A stretch of 7,834 bases of DNA from Dehalococcoidales bacterium (GCA_030667735.1 DAOUVG010000058.1:1-7834), one strand, 5' to 3'; positions 1 through 7,081 are shown, numbered from the stretch's first letter. Numbers and translations are program-made. The notes: generated by a model not told the origin, from the letters alone.

Positions 1-439
1 AGGCCAGAGCACCGGCTAACGTTATCCTGACGTATGTCACGCCTTCAGAGACAACCTGAGGTTCTAATCCGAACAGGTTCATGACAGACTCGGCAAGCGT
101 TACTCCTGCCAATACTGCCACTAAACCAAAACCGACTGCGATTACGAGAGCCTGTGTGGCCGCGTGGTTGGCGCTACTAATGTCTCGCGCCCCGACAAAA
201 CGGGCTACTATCGCCCGTACCCCCATTATCAGACCGACATTGGCACCCATTACCAGCATGGAAACCATACCGCCGACACCCGCACTGGCGATAGCAGCCG
301 AACCCAGTCTGCCCACCCATATCAGGTCAACCGTCATCACCAGCGAACCGAAGCCTTCGGTTAGCGCCATCGGCCATGACAGCCCAAACAGATTTTTAAT
401 GATACTGCCCTGTGTCCAGTCTTTTGTTATCATCGTCAT
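1..439 (-). CDS. MATE-family multidrug efflux transporter, N-terminal part (runs off the left edge)
   Basis: The minus strand read from 439 to 1 gives an uninterrupted 146-residue N-terminus beginning MTMITKDWTQGSIIKNLF. The pattern of a short polar start, then DWTQGSI, then LSWPMALTEGF and the VDLIWVGRLGSAAIA stretch is characteristic of MATE (MOP superfamily) cation-coupled drug exporters. Hydrophobic segments are visible at about residues 15-40, 52-76, 95-118 and starting at 134, fitting the first four of the usual twelve helices; a full protein would be about 450 residues, so two thirds is missing. The charged VARFVGARD loop between the second and third segments is also typical. The ATG at 439 is preferred because no other start codon lies upstream in frame close by; a second ATG lies two codons later. 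No strong ribosome binding site is seen (an AAGG lies about 17 nt upstream). Substrate cannot be predicted. The family call is firm, the start moderately so. Confidence 0.88.
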   Translation of the reverse strand, partial: MTMITKDWTQGSIIKNLFGLSWPMALTEGFGSLVMTVDLIWVGRLGSAAIASAGVGGMVSMLVMGANVGLIMGVRAIVARFVGARDISSANHAATQALVIAVGFGLVAVLAGVTLAESVMNLFGLEPQVVSEGVTYVRITLAGALA

Positions 440-649
440 GCTTTTCGCAGAGCAGACCTTTTCTTTCTTTACATTTGCAAGCGTAAGTAATACACGTTTA
501 TAACCGGAATCAGGCCCTGGATATTCTTACTTCACGAATCAACATCCGGGATACATTAACAGGCATTGTATCACTTGTTAAGCAAGAAAGCCCAAGACTG
601 GAAACACCCTGTCTGTAAATCGGTGATTATTGAGAAAATCGCCGGACTG
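440..649. other. Intergenic stretch without a recognisable gene
   Basis: Between the MATE start and the HAD remnant I see no coding sequence on either strand that resembles a known protein. On the minus strand a TATAAA at 497-502 could be a -10 box for the MATE gene, 58 nt upstream of its ATG, but the matching -35 position (about 17 nt further upstream) is a poor match to TTGACA, so it is not called as a promoter. No convincing terminator hairpin is visible. Confidence 0.5.
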
Positions 650-835
650 CTAACTTGCTGTATTCCTTGCATAACAGGTATCATCCCACCCCTTGAGAAA
701 GTCGGCGGCGGGCACACATAGAGCTGACGCCAAGCGTATACGGACATCTCTGTATCGGGGTCCTGCAAGGTCACCGATTAGTGCCCCGAAAAGGTCAAAT
801 ATCACGGCTCGGTTTCTTGTGACCTCAGGCAACAA
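650..835 (-). pseudogene. HAD-superfamily hydrolase remnant (N-terminal 60 residues)
   Basis: The minus strand from 835 encodes about 61 residues that read like the start of a haloacid-dehalogenase-type hydrolase. The segment RAVIFDLFGALIGD matches HAD motif I, usually VIFDLFGTL, with the nucleophilic Asp in FDLFG present and the usual Thr replaced by Ala. The following stretch (RLASALCVPAADFLKGW) resembles the helical cap region that follows in these enzymes. The frame then meets a TAG at 652-650, and the sequence after it shows no HAD motif II, III or IV in any frame, whereas an intact enzyme is about 200-230 residues. There is no ATG: only tandem TTG codons (835-830) are available, with no clear ribosome binding site. 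I infer a decayed, non-functional fragment. It could alternatively be a short expressed peptide, but nothing supports this. The motif I resemblance is seen directly; the pseudogene status is inferred from the missing remainder. Confidence 0.55.
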
Positions 836-972
836 AATACTATTATGTAAAACCTGGCTCTATAAGCCTTGATTTTTGGACTTCGACTCAAAGGTCGTTC
901 AAGCGTTTTCCCAAGAGTTCTGCGATTCATTGAAATCGCCGAGGGGTCTTCAGTCGCCGACCTAATAAGAGC

Positions 973-1410
973 CTACTCTTCTAACGCCGCGCCGGAGAGC
1001 AGACATTGTGCCAAAGCCACCTGGGCCCGTTGGCCACCGGAGAGCGTCTCAATCCGTTGGTTCGAATCCATCTCCGAAAACTGCAACAACGAAAGGAACC
1101 GATTCACCTTCTTCCGTGAGGCGCGACAGGCCATGCCAACGATGTTGACTGCGTGCGTTACGATGTCCTCCAAGTCCAAATCATCCAGTACCTGATTGTA
1201 GTAGACGAAATCACCGCCCTCACCCGCCATCACGTCACGGCCAAGTCCGGCACGCGCCCCTGCCCATGAAACCTGGCCAGAGTCCGAACCTTCCAATCCG
1301 GTCAGAACTCGGAGGAGCGTTGTCTTTACACAACCATTGGAACCCACAATGGCGATCCGCTCGCCGCGGTTGATCTCGAAGGAAACATTCCGAAAGAGCA
1401 CCCGTCGCAA
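973..1410 (-). pseudogene. ABC-F type ATPase remnant, part of the second nucleotide-binding domain
   Basis: The minus strand from 1410 gives 145 residues that align by eye with the second ATP-binding domain of ABC-F proteins (ribosome-associated, membrane-free ATPases). Seen: VLFRNVSFEINRGERIAIVG leading into a Walker A at residues 23-30 (GSNGCVKT), a YYNQVLDDLDLED segment in the Q-loop area, and the ABC signature LSGGQ at 123-127 followed by RAQVALAQCLLSGAA. The protein stops five residues later, just where the Walker B and DEPTNHLD box should follow, so it lacks the catalytic Glu and the H-switch. Walker A is also damaged: the invariant Gly before Lys is Val (residue 28). The first ATPase domain and linker are absent upstream, since the open frame begins right after the metV stop. 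Only TTG is available as a start. Absence of both ends plus a broken P-loop indicate a dead gene fragment, not a small functional ATPase. It sits just downstream of the terminator of the hdr operon. Confidence 0.78.
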
Positions 1411-1416
1411 AGCTGG

Positions 1417-1447
1417 AAAAGGAATGGGGGAGCAGCTTTGCTCCCCC
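1417..1447 (-). terminator. Rho-independent terminator of the hdrBA-mvhD-metV operon
   Basis: Positions 1426-1433 (GGGGGAGC) pair perfectly with 1440-1447 (GCTCCCCC), and one further A-T pair closes a four-base loop, giving a 9-bp, G+C-rich stem. Read on the minus strand the hairpin is followed by ATTCCTTTTCC (1425 downwards), a moderately T-rich tail. On the plus strand no T tract follows, so the signal is directional. It begins about 24 nt after the metV stop codon, the expected place for the operon's end. Confidence 0.75.
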
Positions 1448-1470
1448 GTAGTACTTACCTGGGCGTTGGG

Positions 1471-2157
1471 CTATTCCCCGGATTCGGCTATTTCGGCCTT
1501 TGTATAGGCTTCGTTCACATACCGTGCCGGATGGCTCTGGGCACTGTAGTTCTTGAGGTCCGGTATCTCGCGCATGCTGTCCAGCCGGCCCATCTTCCTC
1601 AGGCGCTCATAAATCATTACCCAGGCACAATCCCGCTCATTACTCGTCTCGCACTTACCATCCTTGTAGCCGCCACAGGGACCGTTGACAAGGCCCTTGG
1701 CGCACATCGTTATCGGGCAGATACCTCCGTAGTCGGCCAGCAGGCAGTTGCCGCAGGCGCGGCACTTCTCCGACCAGGTGCCCTCGGCCGTGGTTACGCC
1801 GATGAAGCGCGTGTTCAGTGCCGGAATTACTGGTTCCGGCTCCAGCATCCCGGCGACGAATTGCACCCCGGCGCCGCAGCCCATAGAGAGAACAGCATCG
1901 TATTCCCTGGCCATCTCCAGTATCGGCAGGATATACTCCTCGTCACACTGCCGCTGCACGGTGGCTTCGCCAATCTCAATTTCGTTGCCGTCTATTTCTC
2001 GAGCCATTCTAAGCTGGCTTGCCAGCAGCCCAACCTCTTTTTCGCCACCAGCGTGGCAGACGCTGACGCAGGTACCGCAGCCCAAGATTAGCAGCTTCTT
2101 GTAGCTGGCTGTCTTCTCCTTTATTTCTTCGAGCGGTTTTCTTTCGGCAACTATCAT
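1471..2157 (-). CDS. metV: MetV: methylene-tetrahydrofolate reductase partner, cysteine-rich MTHFR C-terminal family
   Basis: This 228-residue protein belongs to the methylene-THF reductase C-terminal (MetV) family, a metal-cluster subunit that pairs with the flavoprotein MetF and passes electrons to it for reduction of methylene-THF to methyl-THF in the methyl branch of the Wood-Ljungdahl pathway. Visible family marks are ILGCGTCVSVCHAGG (Cys 27, 30, 34), Cys 71 and Cys 94 (SMGCGAG), then a C-terminal cluster region with CRACGNC (132, 135, 138), GGICPITMC (147, 152), and the diagnostic GPCGGYKDGKCE (161, 169). Such cysteines bind iron-sulfur clusters and/or zinc; which ones cannot be read from sequence. 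The length is normal for a stand-alone MetV. The ATG at 2157 overlaps the mvhD stop as ATGA and is preceded by AAGGTGG with 4 nt spacing, so the start is well supported. It is the last gene of the operon. No metF is found next to it. Cytoplasmic, no signal peptide. Confidence 0.93.
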   Translation of the reverse strand: MIVAERKPLEEIKEKTASYKKLLILGCGTCVSVCHAGGEKEVGLLASQLRMAREIDGNEIEIGEATVQRQCDEEYILPILEMAREYDAVLSMGCGAGVQFVAGMLEPEPVIPALNTRFIGVTTAEGTWSEKCRACGNCLLADYGGICPITMCAKGLVNGPCGGYKDGKCETSNERDCAWVMIYERLRKMGRLDSMREIPDLKNYSAQSHPARYVNEAYTKAEIAESGE

Positions 2158-2582
2158 ACTTCCACCTTCTCCCTTTTCAGAGGATTGGGACCGAGACGTA
2201 TCGCCCTTTCTGTCATCTCATCACAGGCGGCCGCAAACTTCGGCGCATCGGAGGCACCGATGTTGAACATCTCGATTCGCTCCGGCTCTATCCCGACCTC
2301 ATCGAGGAGTTCCTTAGCATGTTTTACTTGTTTTTTAGCCCTCAGATTTCCTTCCAGGAAATGGCAATCGCCTTCCTCTCAGCCGGCGACGAAGGCGGCA
2401 TCGACTCCGTCTTCAAAGGCTCGCAGCAGGTGGAGTGTGTCTATCTTGCCGGTGCACATCAGCTTCACCACCCGCACGTTAGGGGAGTACTCGAGGCGCA
2501 TCGAGCCGGCAAGATCGGCCGCCGAGTAGGCGCAGTAGTGGCAGCAGAAAGCGACTACCTTCGGTTCATAAACCTCTGCCAT
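2154..2582 (-). CDS. mvhD: MvhD: hydrogenase/heterodisulfide reductase delta subunit, predicted selenoprotein (UGA at codon 68 = Sec)
   Basis: MvhD/FrhD-family proteins carry a [2Fe-2S] centre and connect an electron-donating enzyme to HdrA. Read from the ATG at 2582 the frame gives MAEVYEPKVVAFCCHYC with Cys 13, 14, 17, then VRVVKLMCTGKID (Cys 43), then FVAG and a TGA at 2381-2379. Reading through that TGA continues the family motif without any frame change: EEGDCHFLEGNLRAKKQV (Cys 73), then a typical C-terminal half with LLDEVGIEPERIEMFNIGAS, ending at a TGA (2156-2154). The whole is 142 residues, the normal MvhD length; the family has Cys where this UGA stands. Selenocysteine in MvhD/VhuD proteins is known in methanogens and in some Deltaproteobacteria. 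The start has AAGGAG with 6 nt spacing and lies 19 nt after the hdrA stop; the end overlaps metV. If annotated naively it would be a 67-residue stub. Alternatives are a nonsense mutation or sequencing error; the SECIS-like hairpin and the intact downstream half argue against these. Confidence 0.9.
2162..2168 (-). promoter_or_regulatory. Ribosome binding site of metV inside the 3' end of mvhD
   Basis: AAGGTGG on the minus strand, 4 nt before the metV ATG. It lies within the last codons of mvhD, so metV can initiate by itself but is also placed for coupling through the ATGA overlap. Confidence 0.7.
2346..2362 (-). promoter_or_regulatory. Candidate bacterial SECIS hairpin in mvhD
   Basis: On the mRNA, AUUUCCU and AGGAAAU flank a GGA loop, making a 7-bp stem (or 6 bp with a UGGAA loop). 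The loop lies about 23 nt after the UGA, and G occupies the first loop positions. Known bacterial SECIS elements lie inside the coding region directly after the UGA, at roughly 16-37 nt spacing from UGA to loop, with G in the first two loop bases. The upper stem cannot be extended neatly downwards: a C-C mismatch follows. The sequence is compatible with the function, but it also encodes conserved residues, so the pairing could be partly accidental. Confidence 0.65.
2379..2381 (-). other. In-frame UGA selenocysteine codon of mvhD
   Basis: The codon is TGA on the minus strand (TCA on the plus strand), at residue 68, in the context FVAG-Sec-EEGDCHF. Homologues have Cys at this position. UGA also ends hdrB (7084-7082) and mvhD itself, so the organism uses it as a true stop, and only context-dependent recoding explains this one. 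Confidence 0.85.
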
Positions 2583-2588
2583 GTCTGT

Positions 2589-2594
2589 CTCCTT
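2589..2594 (-). promoter_or_regulatory. Ribosome binding site of mvhD
   Basis: AAGGAG on the minus strand, 6 nt before the mvhD ATG, within the short gap after the hdrA stop. It fixes the start of the selenoprotein gene. Confidence 0.8.
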
Positions 2595-2601
2595 TTCGCA
2601 G

Positions 2602-5600
2602 TTATGCAGTGCTCAACACGGCCGTCTTGGCCATTACCTGTTCATCTGAGTAGTGCTGCAGCTTGATTGCTTTACGCGGGCACATACTGGCGCAGATGCC
2701 GCAACCCTGGCAGGCAGCCGCTTCGATTTCGGCAACACCGTCGGCGTTTATCTTCGGCACATCGAATGGACAAGAGCGGACACAGGTCAGACAGCCAACG
2801 CACTTGTCCTGTTCCACCACAGAGACAACGCCGCCCACCATGAGGTGGGCCTGCGAGAGGATGGTTACCGCTCGTGACACAGCGCCCCTTGCCTGTGTGA
2901 TAGACTCCGAAACAGTCTTGGGCGAGTGGGCAAGTCCGCAGAGGTACATCCCGTCGTTGACGAAGTCCAGTGGCCGCAATTTCATGTGTGCTTCCATGAA
3001 GAATCTATCCTGCGTGAGTGGCAGCTTTAACCTGCTGGCGATTTCCTCGGCGTCGTCGTGGGGCCGTATTGCAGTGCTCAGGGTAAGGTAATCCGGTTCC
3101 AACAGGATGTTGGTCCCCAGAACCGAATCAAAAACTCGTACCGTTAATTTCCCCTGGTCATCAGTGACTTCGGGTTTCCTGTCCACGTCGTAGCGGATGA
3201 AGGTTACTCCCATCTCCCGCGCCTGGCGGTAGAGGAGCTCGTTCAGTCCGTAGGTGCGAATATCCCGGTAGAGGACGCAGACCTCGATATCAGGGTTCTC
3301 CTCTTTCAGTTTGACGGCGTTGGAGACTGCCTGGGTGCAACAGATGCGACTACAGTACATGTGCCCTTCTTCACGCGAGCCAACGCACTGTATCATTACC
3401 ACTGAGCGCGCGTTCCGGATGCCTTCGTCGCTCCCGGCAATCCTGCCCTCAAGTTCGAGTTGTGTCAGCACACGGCCAGACTGGCCGTACAGGTATTCGG
3501 TGGGCTTGTACTCGGTGGCGCCGGTGGCAAGGACGACCACCCCGTGCTCTATCCCGGTGATATCACCGGAGTCGGTGGTGATTTCTGTTACGTAGTTACC
3601 GACATATCCGGAGAAGCTCCGGATGTTTGCGCCCTTGTAGATGGTTATCTTCGACTCATTCTCCACCTGGTCTACCAGTGAAGACAGCAGCACCTGCGGT
3701 GATTCGGGGCTACCATGGACATAGTGAATGTTTCGCAGATTGCCACCCAGCTCGTTTTCTCTCTCAATCAGTACCGAATCGTACCCCTGCCGGGTGAATT
3801 CCACGGCGGCCGTCATTCCCGCCAGGCCGCCGCCGATGACCAGTGCCCTTCGCGTCACTTCGGCCTGTGATTGGTGTAACGGCTCAAGAGTAACAGCGCG
3901 GGCGACTGCCATCCGTACCAGGTCTTTGGCCTTGTCGGTGGCTTCCGGCATGTGCAGGGCGTGCACCCAGGAGCACTGGTCACGGATATTTGCCATCTCA
4001 AAGAGGTACTTGTTAAGGCAACCCTCACGTATCGTGTCCTGGAATAGCGGCTCGTGCGTGCGTGGACTGCAGGAGGCAACGACGACGCGGTTAAGCTCGT
4101 TCTCTTTGATGGCGGCGACTATCTTGTTCTGCGTATCAGCGGAGCAGGTGTAGAGGTTTTCCTCAGCATGCACCACGAATGGCAGTGTGGCAGCGTATTC
4201 CGCTACACCAGGGACATCAACCACCCGGGCGATATTGGAACCGCAGCGGCAGACAAAGACGCCGATACGCGGCTCCTGTCCTTTTGTATCTTGCTCCGGG
4301 GGATATTCCTTCTCCGTCACCAGCGTGCCACGCGCCCCGGCGATACCTTCCGAGGCAAGGCAGGCGGCACTGCTGGCGCTCATTACTGATTCAGGGATAT
4401 CCATCGGGGCGTCAAACGCGCCAGCGACATAGATGCCATCACGCGATGTGGCATTCGGGTTGAAGTTATCGGTGAGGCAGAACCCGAACCTATCCAGCTC
4501 AATCCCGAGCGTATCGGCCAGGTCTCGGGTGCTTGCCGATGGCTGCATTCCCACCGATAGCACGACCATGTCGAACTCTTCCTGTACCTTCTGGCCGTCC
4601 TCACCACCATGCTCAATGAGTAAGTTCTTGCTCTGCTGTAACTCTTTGACTCCGGAAGGGATACCCCTTACGTAGCGTATGCCAAACCTGTTCTTGGCCG
4701 ACTCATAATATCTCTCGAAACCCTTACCATAAGCCCTGAGGTCGTTGTAGAAGATAGTGGGCTGGATGGTGCTGTCATGTTCACGGGCGATTATCGCCTC
4801 CTTGGTAGCGTACATGCAGCAGACCGAAGAGCAGTATTCTCTGTCGCAGGTCTCATCCCTAGAACCGACGCACTGTATCCAGGCAACTTTCGCCGGGTGC
4901 TCGCTGTCGGACGGACGCTGCACCTGACCCTGGTATGGACCCGAGGCAGACAGGATGCGCTCGAATTCCATGGCAGTGACAACATTAGGCATGCGGCCAT
5001 AACCATACTCGCTCTTAATGGCGGCATCGAACGGTTCAAAGCCGGGAGCCAGGATGACAGAACCGACCTGAAGCTCGACCTCTTGCTCTGTCTGCTCATG
5101 CTCGATGGCCTTAGCCTGGCAAGCGGCGACGCACTGGAGACACTCGCTGCACAAGCCACAGTCAAGGCAACGTTCGGCCTCTGCCAGGGCTTCCTCCTCG
5201 GTGAAGGTGGCATCAATCTCATCGAAACTGGATACCCTTCGCTCCAGGGGTATCCTGCTGGCAATGTTCCTTTTCTTCTTCTCGTGCTTACCGGTTGGAA
5301 TCGACGCCGGCTCCTGTTCCTTGTGGTCCCGGTTCTCGTGAAGGTCAATCCCGTTGAGATAGCGGTCTATGGAGATGGCGGCTTCATGACCGTGCTGGAT
5401 TGCCTCGACGGCCGATTTCGGTCCGGTAACGCCGTCGCCACCGGCAAAGATACCTTCCTCATTAGTGGCCATTGTCATCGGGTCGGCAATAAGCCAGCCG
5501 CCCCGGGTGGTTGTGACGCCGGTCTCCCCGGGCAGCACAGACAGTTCGGCGGCCTGTCCGATGGCTATAATCACTGTATCGCAGTCAATTTCAGTGGTGA

Positions 5601-7068
5601 TATCGTGGTCGTAGGTCGGGCTGAATCTTCCCTCATCATCGAATACCGAGGTGCACTTCTCGAACTCGACTCCGGTCACATGGCCGTCCTTGCCGAGAAT
5701 CTGCCTGGGACCCCAGCGGTTGACAATCCGGGTACCCTCTTCCTCGGCTTCTTCTATCTCCCAGGAGTGCGCCGGCATTTCCTCCGGTGACTCAAGACAA
5801 ACGGCAGTGACTTCAGAGACACCGAGCCTACGTGCCGTCCGGGCGACGTCCATCGCTACGTTGCCGCCACCGACGACTACTACTCGCTTGCCGAGGCTGA
5901 CTTCTTTGTCCTCGTTGGCGTCTCGCAGGAAGTCAAGGGCAAGCATAACCTGCGGCAGTTCCACTCCCGGTATCGGCAGGCTGCGACTTAGCTGTGCCCC
6001 GATTGCCAGGTAGATAGACTGGTAACCCTGCGCTTTCACATCTTTCAATGAGAAGTTGTCGTTTATCGGGGTATTGAGTCTCAGGTCAATACCCGTGCTG
6101 ATAATGTCCTCAATATCAGCGGCCAGGATATCCTTGGGAAGCCGGTACCTGGGGATGGCCGATTGGAGCTGCCCGCCAGGAAGGGAGCTTGCCTCGAAGA
6201 TGGTAACCGGGTAGCCCAGCTTGACCAGGTCGTGGGCACAGGTGAGTCCCGAAGGCCCGGCGCCAACGACGGCCACCATGGGCTTCGAGGTGTCAATTAC
6301 GGGTTTTTCTTCGGGTGGAATTTCACCTGCATTTCGTTTCTGCCTGACGATATCGGCGGCAAATCTCTTCATGGGAGCGATGCCCACCGGTTCGTCGACT
6401 TCACTGCGGTTACAGTTTTGTTCGCAGGGGTGGTGGCATATTCTACCCAGTACCGCTGGAAGTGGTATCCATTGTTTGATATGGTCCAGGGCTTCTAAAT
6501 ACTTGCCCTTTGAGATAAGGGCTACATACCCCTGCCCGTTACAACCGGCGGGGCAGCTTAGCTTACAGGGTGGTCTGGCCGCCTTACTGATAAACATGGC
6601 ACTGGGGATGGCCTGGGGATATCGCTTGTGGACGGCCTTACGGGTGGTCAGGCCCTGCTCGAAGTCATCTATCAGGTCTACCGGGCATGCCTCAAGGCAG
6701 TCACCACAAGAGCTGCACTTTTCAATGTCGATATAAAGCGGTCGCTTGAGCACCTTTACCTGAAAATCGCCGGCTTCTCCTTCCAGCGATTGCACCCGGG
6801 AGTTTGAGAGAATCTCTATGTTGAGGTGCTTATCTACCTCAATCAGCTTGGGGGATATCATGCACATCGAGCAGTCGTTGGTCGGGAAGGTCTTGTCGAG
6901 TTGTGACATCCTGCCACCAATGGCGGTGGTCTCTTCAACGAGGTAGACCTTGAAACCGGAGTTGGCCAGGTCCAGGGCGGACTGCATACCGCAGATGCCT
7001 CCGCCGACGACCATCACGGCACCGACTTTCTGCTGGTCGGACTTCACTTTGCTACCGTTGTTACTCAA
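2602..7068 (-). CDS. hdrA: Composite HdrA: HdrA with inserted NfnB/GltD-like NAD(P)H module and a second HdrA segment
   Basis: HdrA is the flavin-containing, electron-bifurcating core of heterodisulfide-reductase-type complexes. This 1488-residue protein is more than twice the usual 650. In order: an FAD-binding GGGICG (22-27) and the HdrA-typical TFPTNDCSMCMISPK (Cys 66, 69); a [4Fe-4S] CSSCGDCLEACP (118-129); a GltD/NfnB-like module at about 160-575 with CKLSCPAGC and RICHHPCEQNC cysteines, FAD motif GAGPSG (269-274), NAD(P)H motif GGGNVAMDVARTARR (400-414) and GIFAGGDG (539-546); a Cys-rich CLDCGLCSECLQCVAAC (634-650); an HdrA core with CVGSR (733) and YCSSVCCMYATK; VCRCGSN (939-945) opening a second HdrA unit with FAD motif GGGLAG (1079-1084), a second CVGSR (1228) and YCSRICC; and a final double ferredoxin (Cys 1423-1433, 1453-1463). 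The start is TTG, supported by GAGGTG 5 nt upstream; the next in-frame ATG would delete part of the first flavin fold. All cysteines here are UGC/UGU; there is no UGA. The NAD(P)H module predicts use of a pyridine nucleotide; direction and partner are inferred. Confidence 0.95.
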   Translation of the reverse strand: MSNNGSKVKSDQQKVGAVMVVGGGICGMQSALDLANSGFKVYLVEETTAIGGRMSQLDKTFPTNDCSMCMISPKLIEVDKHLNIEILSNSRVQSLEGEAGDFQVKVLKRPLYIDIEKCSSCGDCLEACPVDLIDDFEQGLTTRKAVHKRYPQAIPSAMFISKAARPPCKLSCPAGCNGQGYVALISKGKYLEALDHIKQWIPLPAVLGRICHHPCEQNCNRSEVDEPVGIAPMKRFAADIVRQKRNAGEIPPEEKPVIDTSKPMVAVVGAGPSGLTCAHDLVKLGYPVTIFEASSLPGGQLQSAIPRYRLPKDILAADIEDIISTGIDLRLNTPINDNFSLKDVKAQGYQSIYLAIGAQLSRSLPIPGVELPQVMLALDFLRDANEDKEVSLGKRVVVVGGGNVAMDVARTARRLGVSEVTAVCLESPEEMPAHSWEIEEAEEEGTRIVNRWGPRQILGKDGHVTGVEFEKCTSVFDDEGRFSPTYDHDITTEIDCDTVIIAIGQAAELSVLPGETGVTTTRGGWLIADPMTMATNEEGIFAGGDGVTGPKSAVEAIQHGHEAAISIDRYLNGIDLHENRDHKEQEPASIPTGKHEKKKRNIASRIPLERRVSSFDEIDATFTEEEALAEAERCLDCGLCSECLQCVAACQAKAIEHEQTEQEVELQVGSVILAPGFEPFDAAIKSEYGYGRMPNVVTAMEFERILSASGPYQGQVQRPSDSEHPAKVAWIQCVGSRDETCDREYCSSVCCMYATKEAIIAREHDSTIQPTIFYNDLRAYGKGFERYYESAKNRFGIRYVRGIPSGVKELQQSKNLLIEHGGEDGQKVQEEFDMVVLSVGMQPSASTRDLADTLGIELDRFGFCLTDNFNPNATSRDGIYVAGAFDAPMDIPESVMSASSAACLASEGIAGARGTLVTEKEYPPEQDTKGQEPRIGVFVCRCGSNIARVVDVPGVAEYAATLPFVVHAEENLYTCSADTQNKIVAAIKENELNRVVVASCSPRTHEPLFQDTIREGCLNKYLFEMANIRDQCSWVHALHMPEATDKAKDLVRMAVARAVTLEPLHQSQAEVTRRALVIGGGLAGMTAAVEFTRQGYDSVLIERENELGGNLRNIHYVHGSPESPQVLLSSLVDQVENESKITIYKGANIRSFSGYVGNYVTEITTDSGDITGIEHGVVVLATGATEYKPTEYLYGQSGRVLTQLELEGRIAGSDEGIRNARSVVMIQCVGSREEGHMYCSRICCTQAVSNAVKLKEENPDIEVCVLYRDIRTYGLNELLYRQAREMGVTFIRYDVDRKPEVTDDQGKLTVRVFDSVLGTNILLEPDYLTLSTAIRPHDDAEEIASRLKLPLTQDRFFMEAHMKLRPLDFVNDGMYLCGLAHSPKTVSESITQARGAVSRAVTILSQAHLMVGGVVSVVEQDKCVGCLTCVRSCPFDVPKINADGVAEIEAAACQGCGICASMCPRKAIKLQHYSDEQVMAKTAVLSTA

Positions 7069-7073
7069 TACTG

Positions 7074-7079
7074 CACCTC
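7074..7079 (-). promoter_or_regulatory. Ribosome binding site that supports the TTG start of hdrA
   Basis: GAGGTG on the minus strand, 5 nt before the TTG at 7068-7066 and directly after the hdrB stop. No ATG or GTG lies at suitable spacing, so this site decides for TTG as the hdrA start. Confidence 0.75.
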
Positions 7080-7081
7080 TC

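Noticed and set aside
497..502. TATAAA as a -10 box for the MATE gene
   Set aside because: No acceptable -35 element is present at the right spacing, and a single hexamer match is expected by chance.
81..503. A 140-codon plus-strand frame rich in Thr, Pro and Ala
   Set aside because: It is the shadow of the MATE gene on the minus strand; its composition is what an antisense frame of a membrane protein would give.
1411..1473. The metV stop (TAG) is in frame with the ABC-F remnant, with no further stop between, suggesting a readthrough fusion
   Set aside because: A strong terminator hairpin lies between them, MetV ends at a normal length, and the remnant is damaged; a shared frame occurs by chance one time in three.
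2379..2381. UGA reassigned to Trp or Gly as a general code change
   Set aside because: UGA closes hdrB and mvhD at their natural ends, and the position aligns with Cys, not Trp or Gly.
2379..2582. A stand-alone 67-residue protein ending at the UGA
   Set aside because: It would lack the second half of the MvhD fold including the conserved GDCH, while that half is present in the same frame downstream.
4777..5790. A 337-codon open frame on the plus strand, and other long plus-strand frames at 1438-2091 and 6221-6736
   Set aside because: They lie antisense to hdrA and metV, whose minus-strand products have clear family motifs; the plus-strand translations show no recognisable domain.
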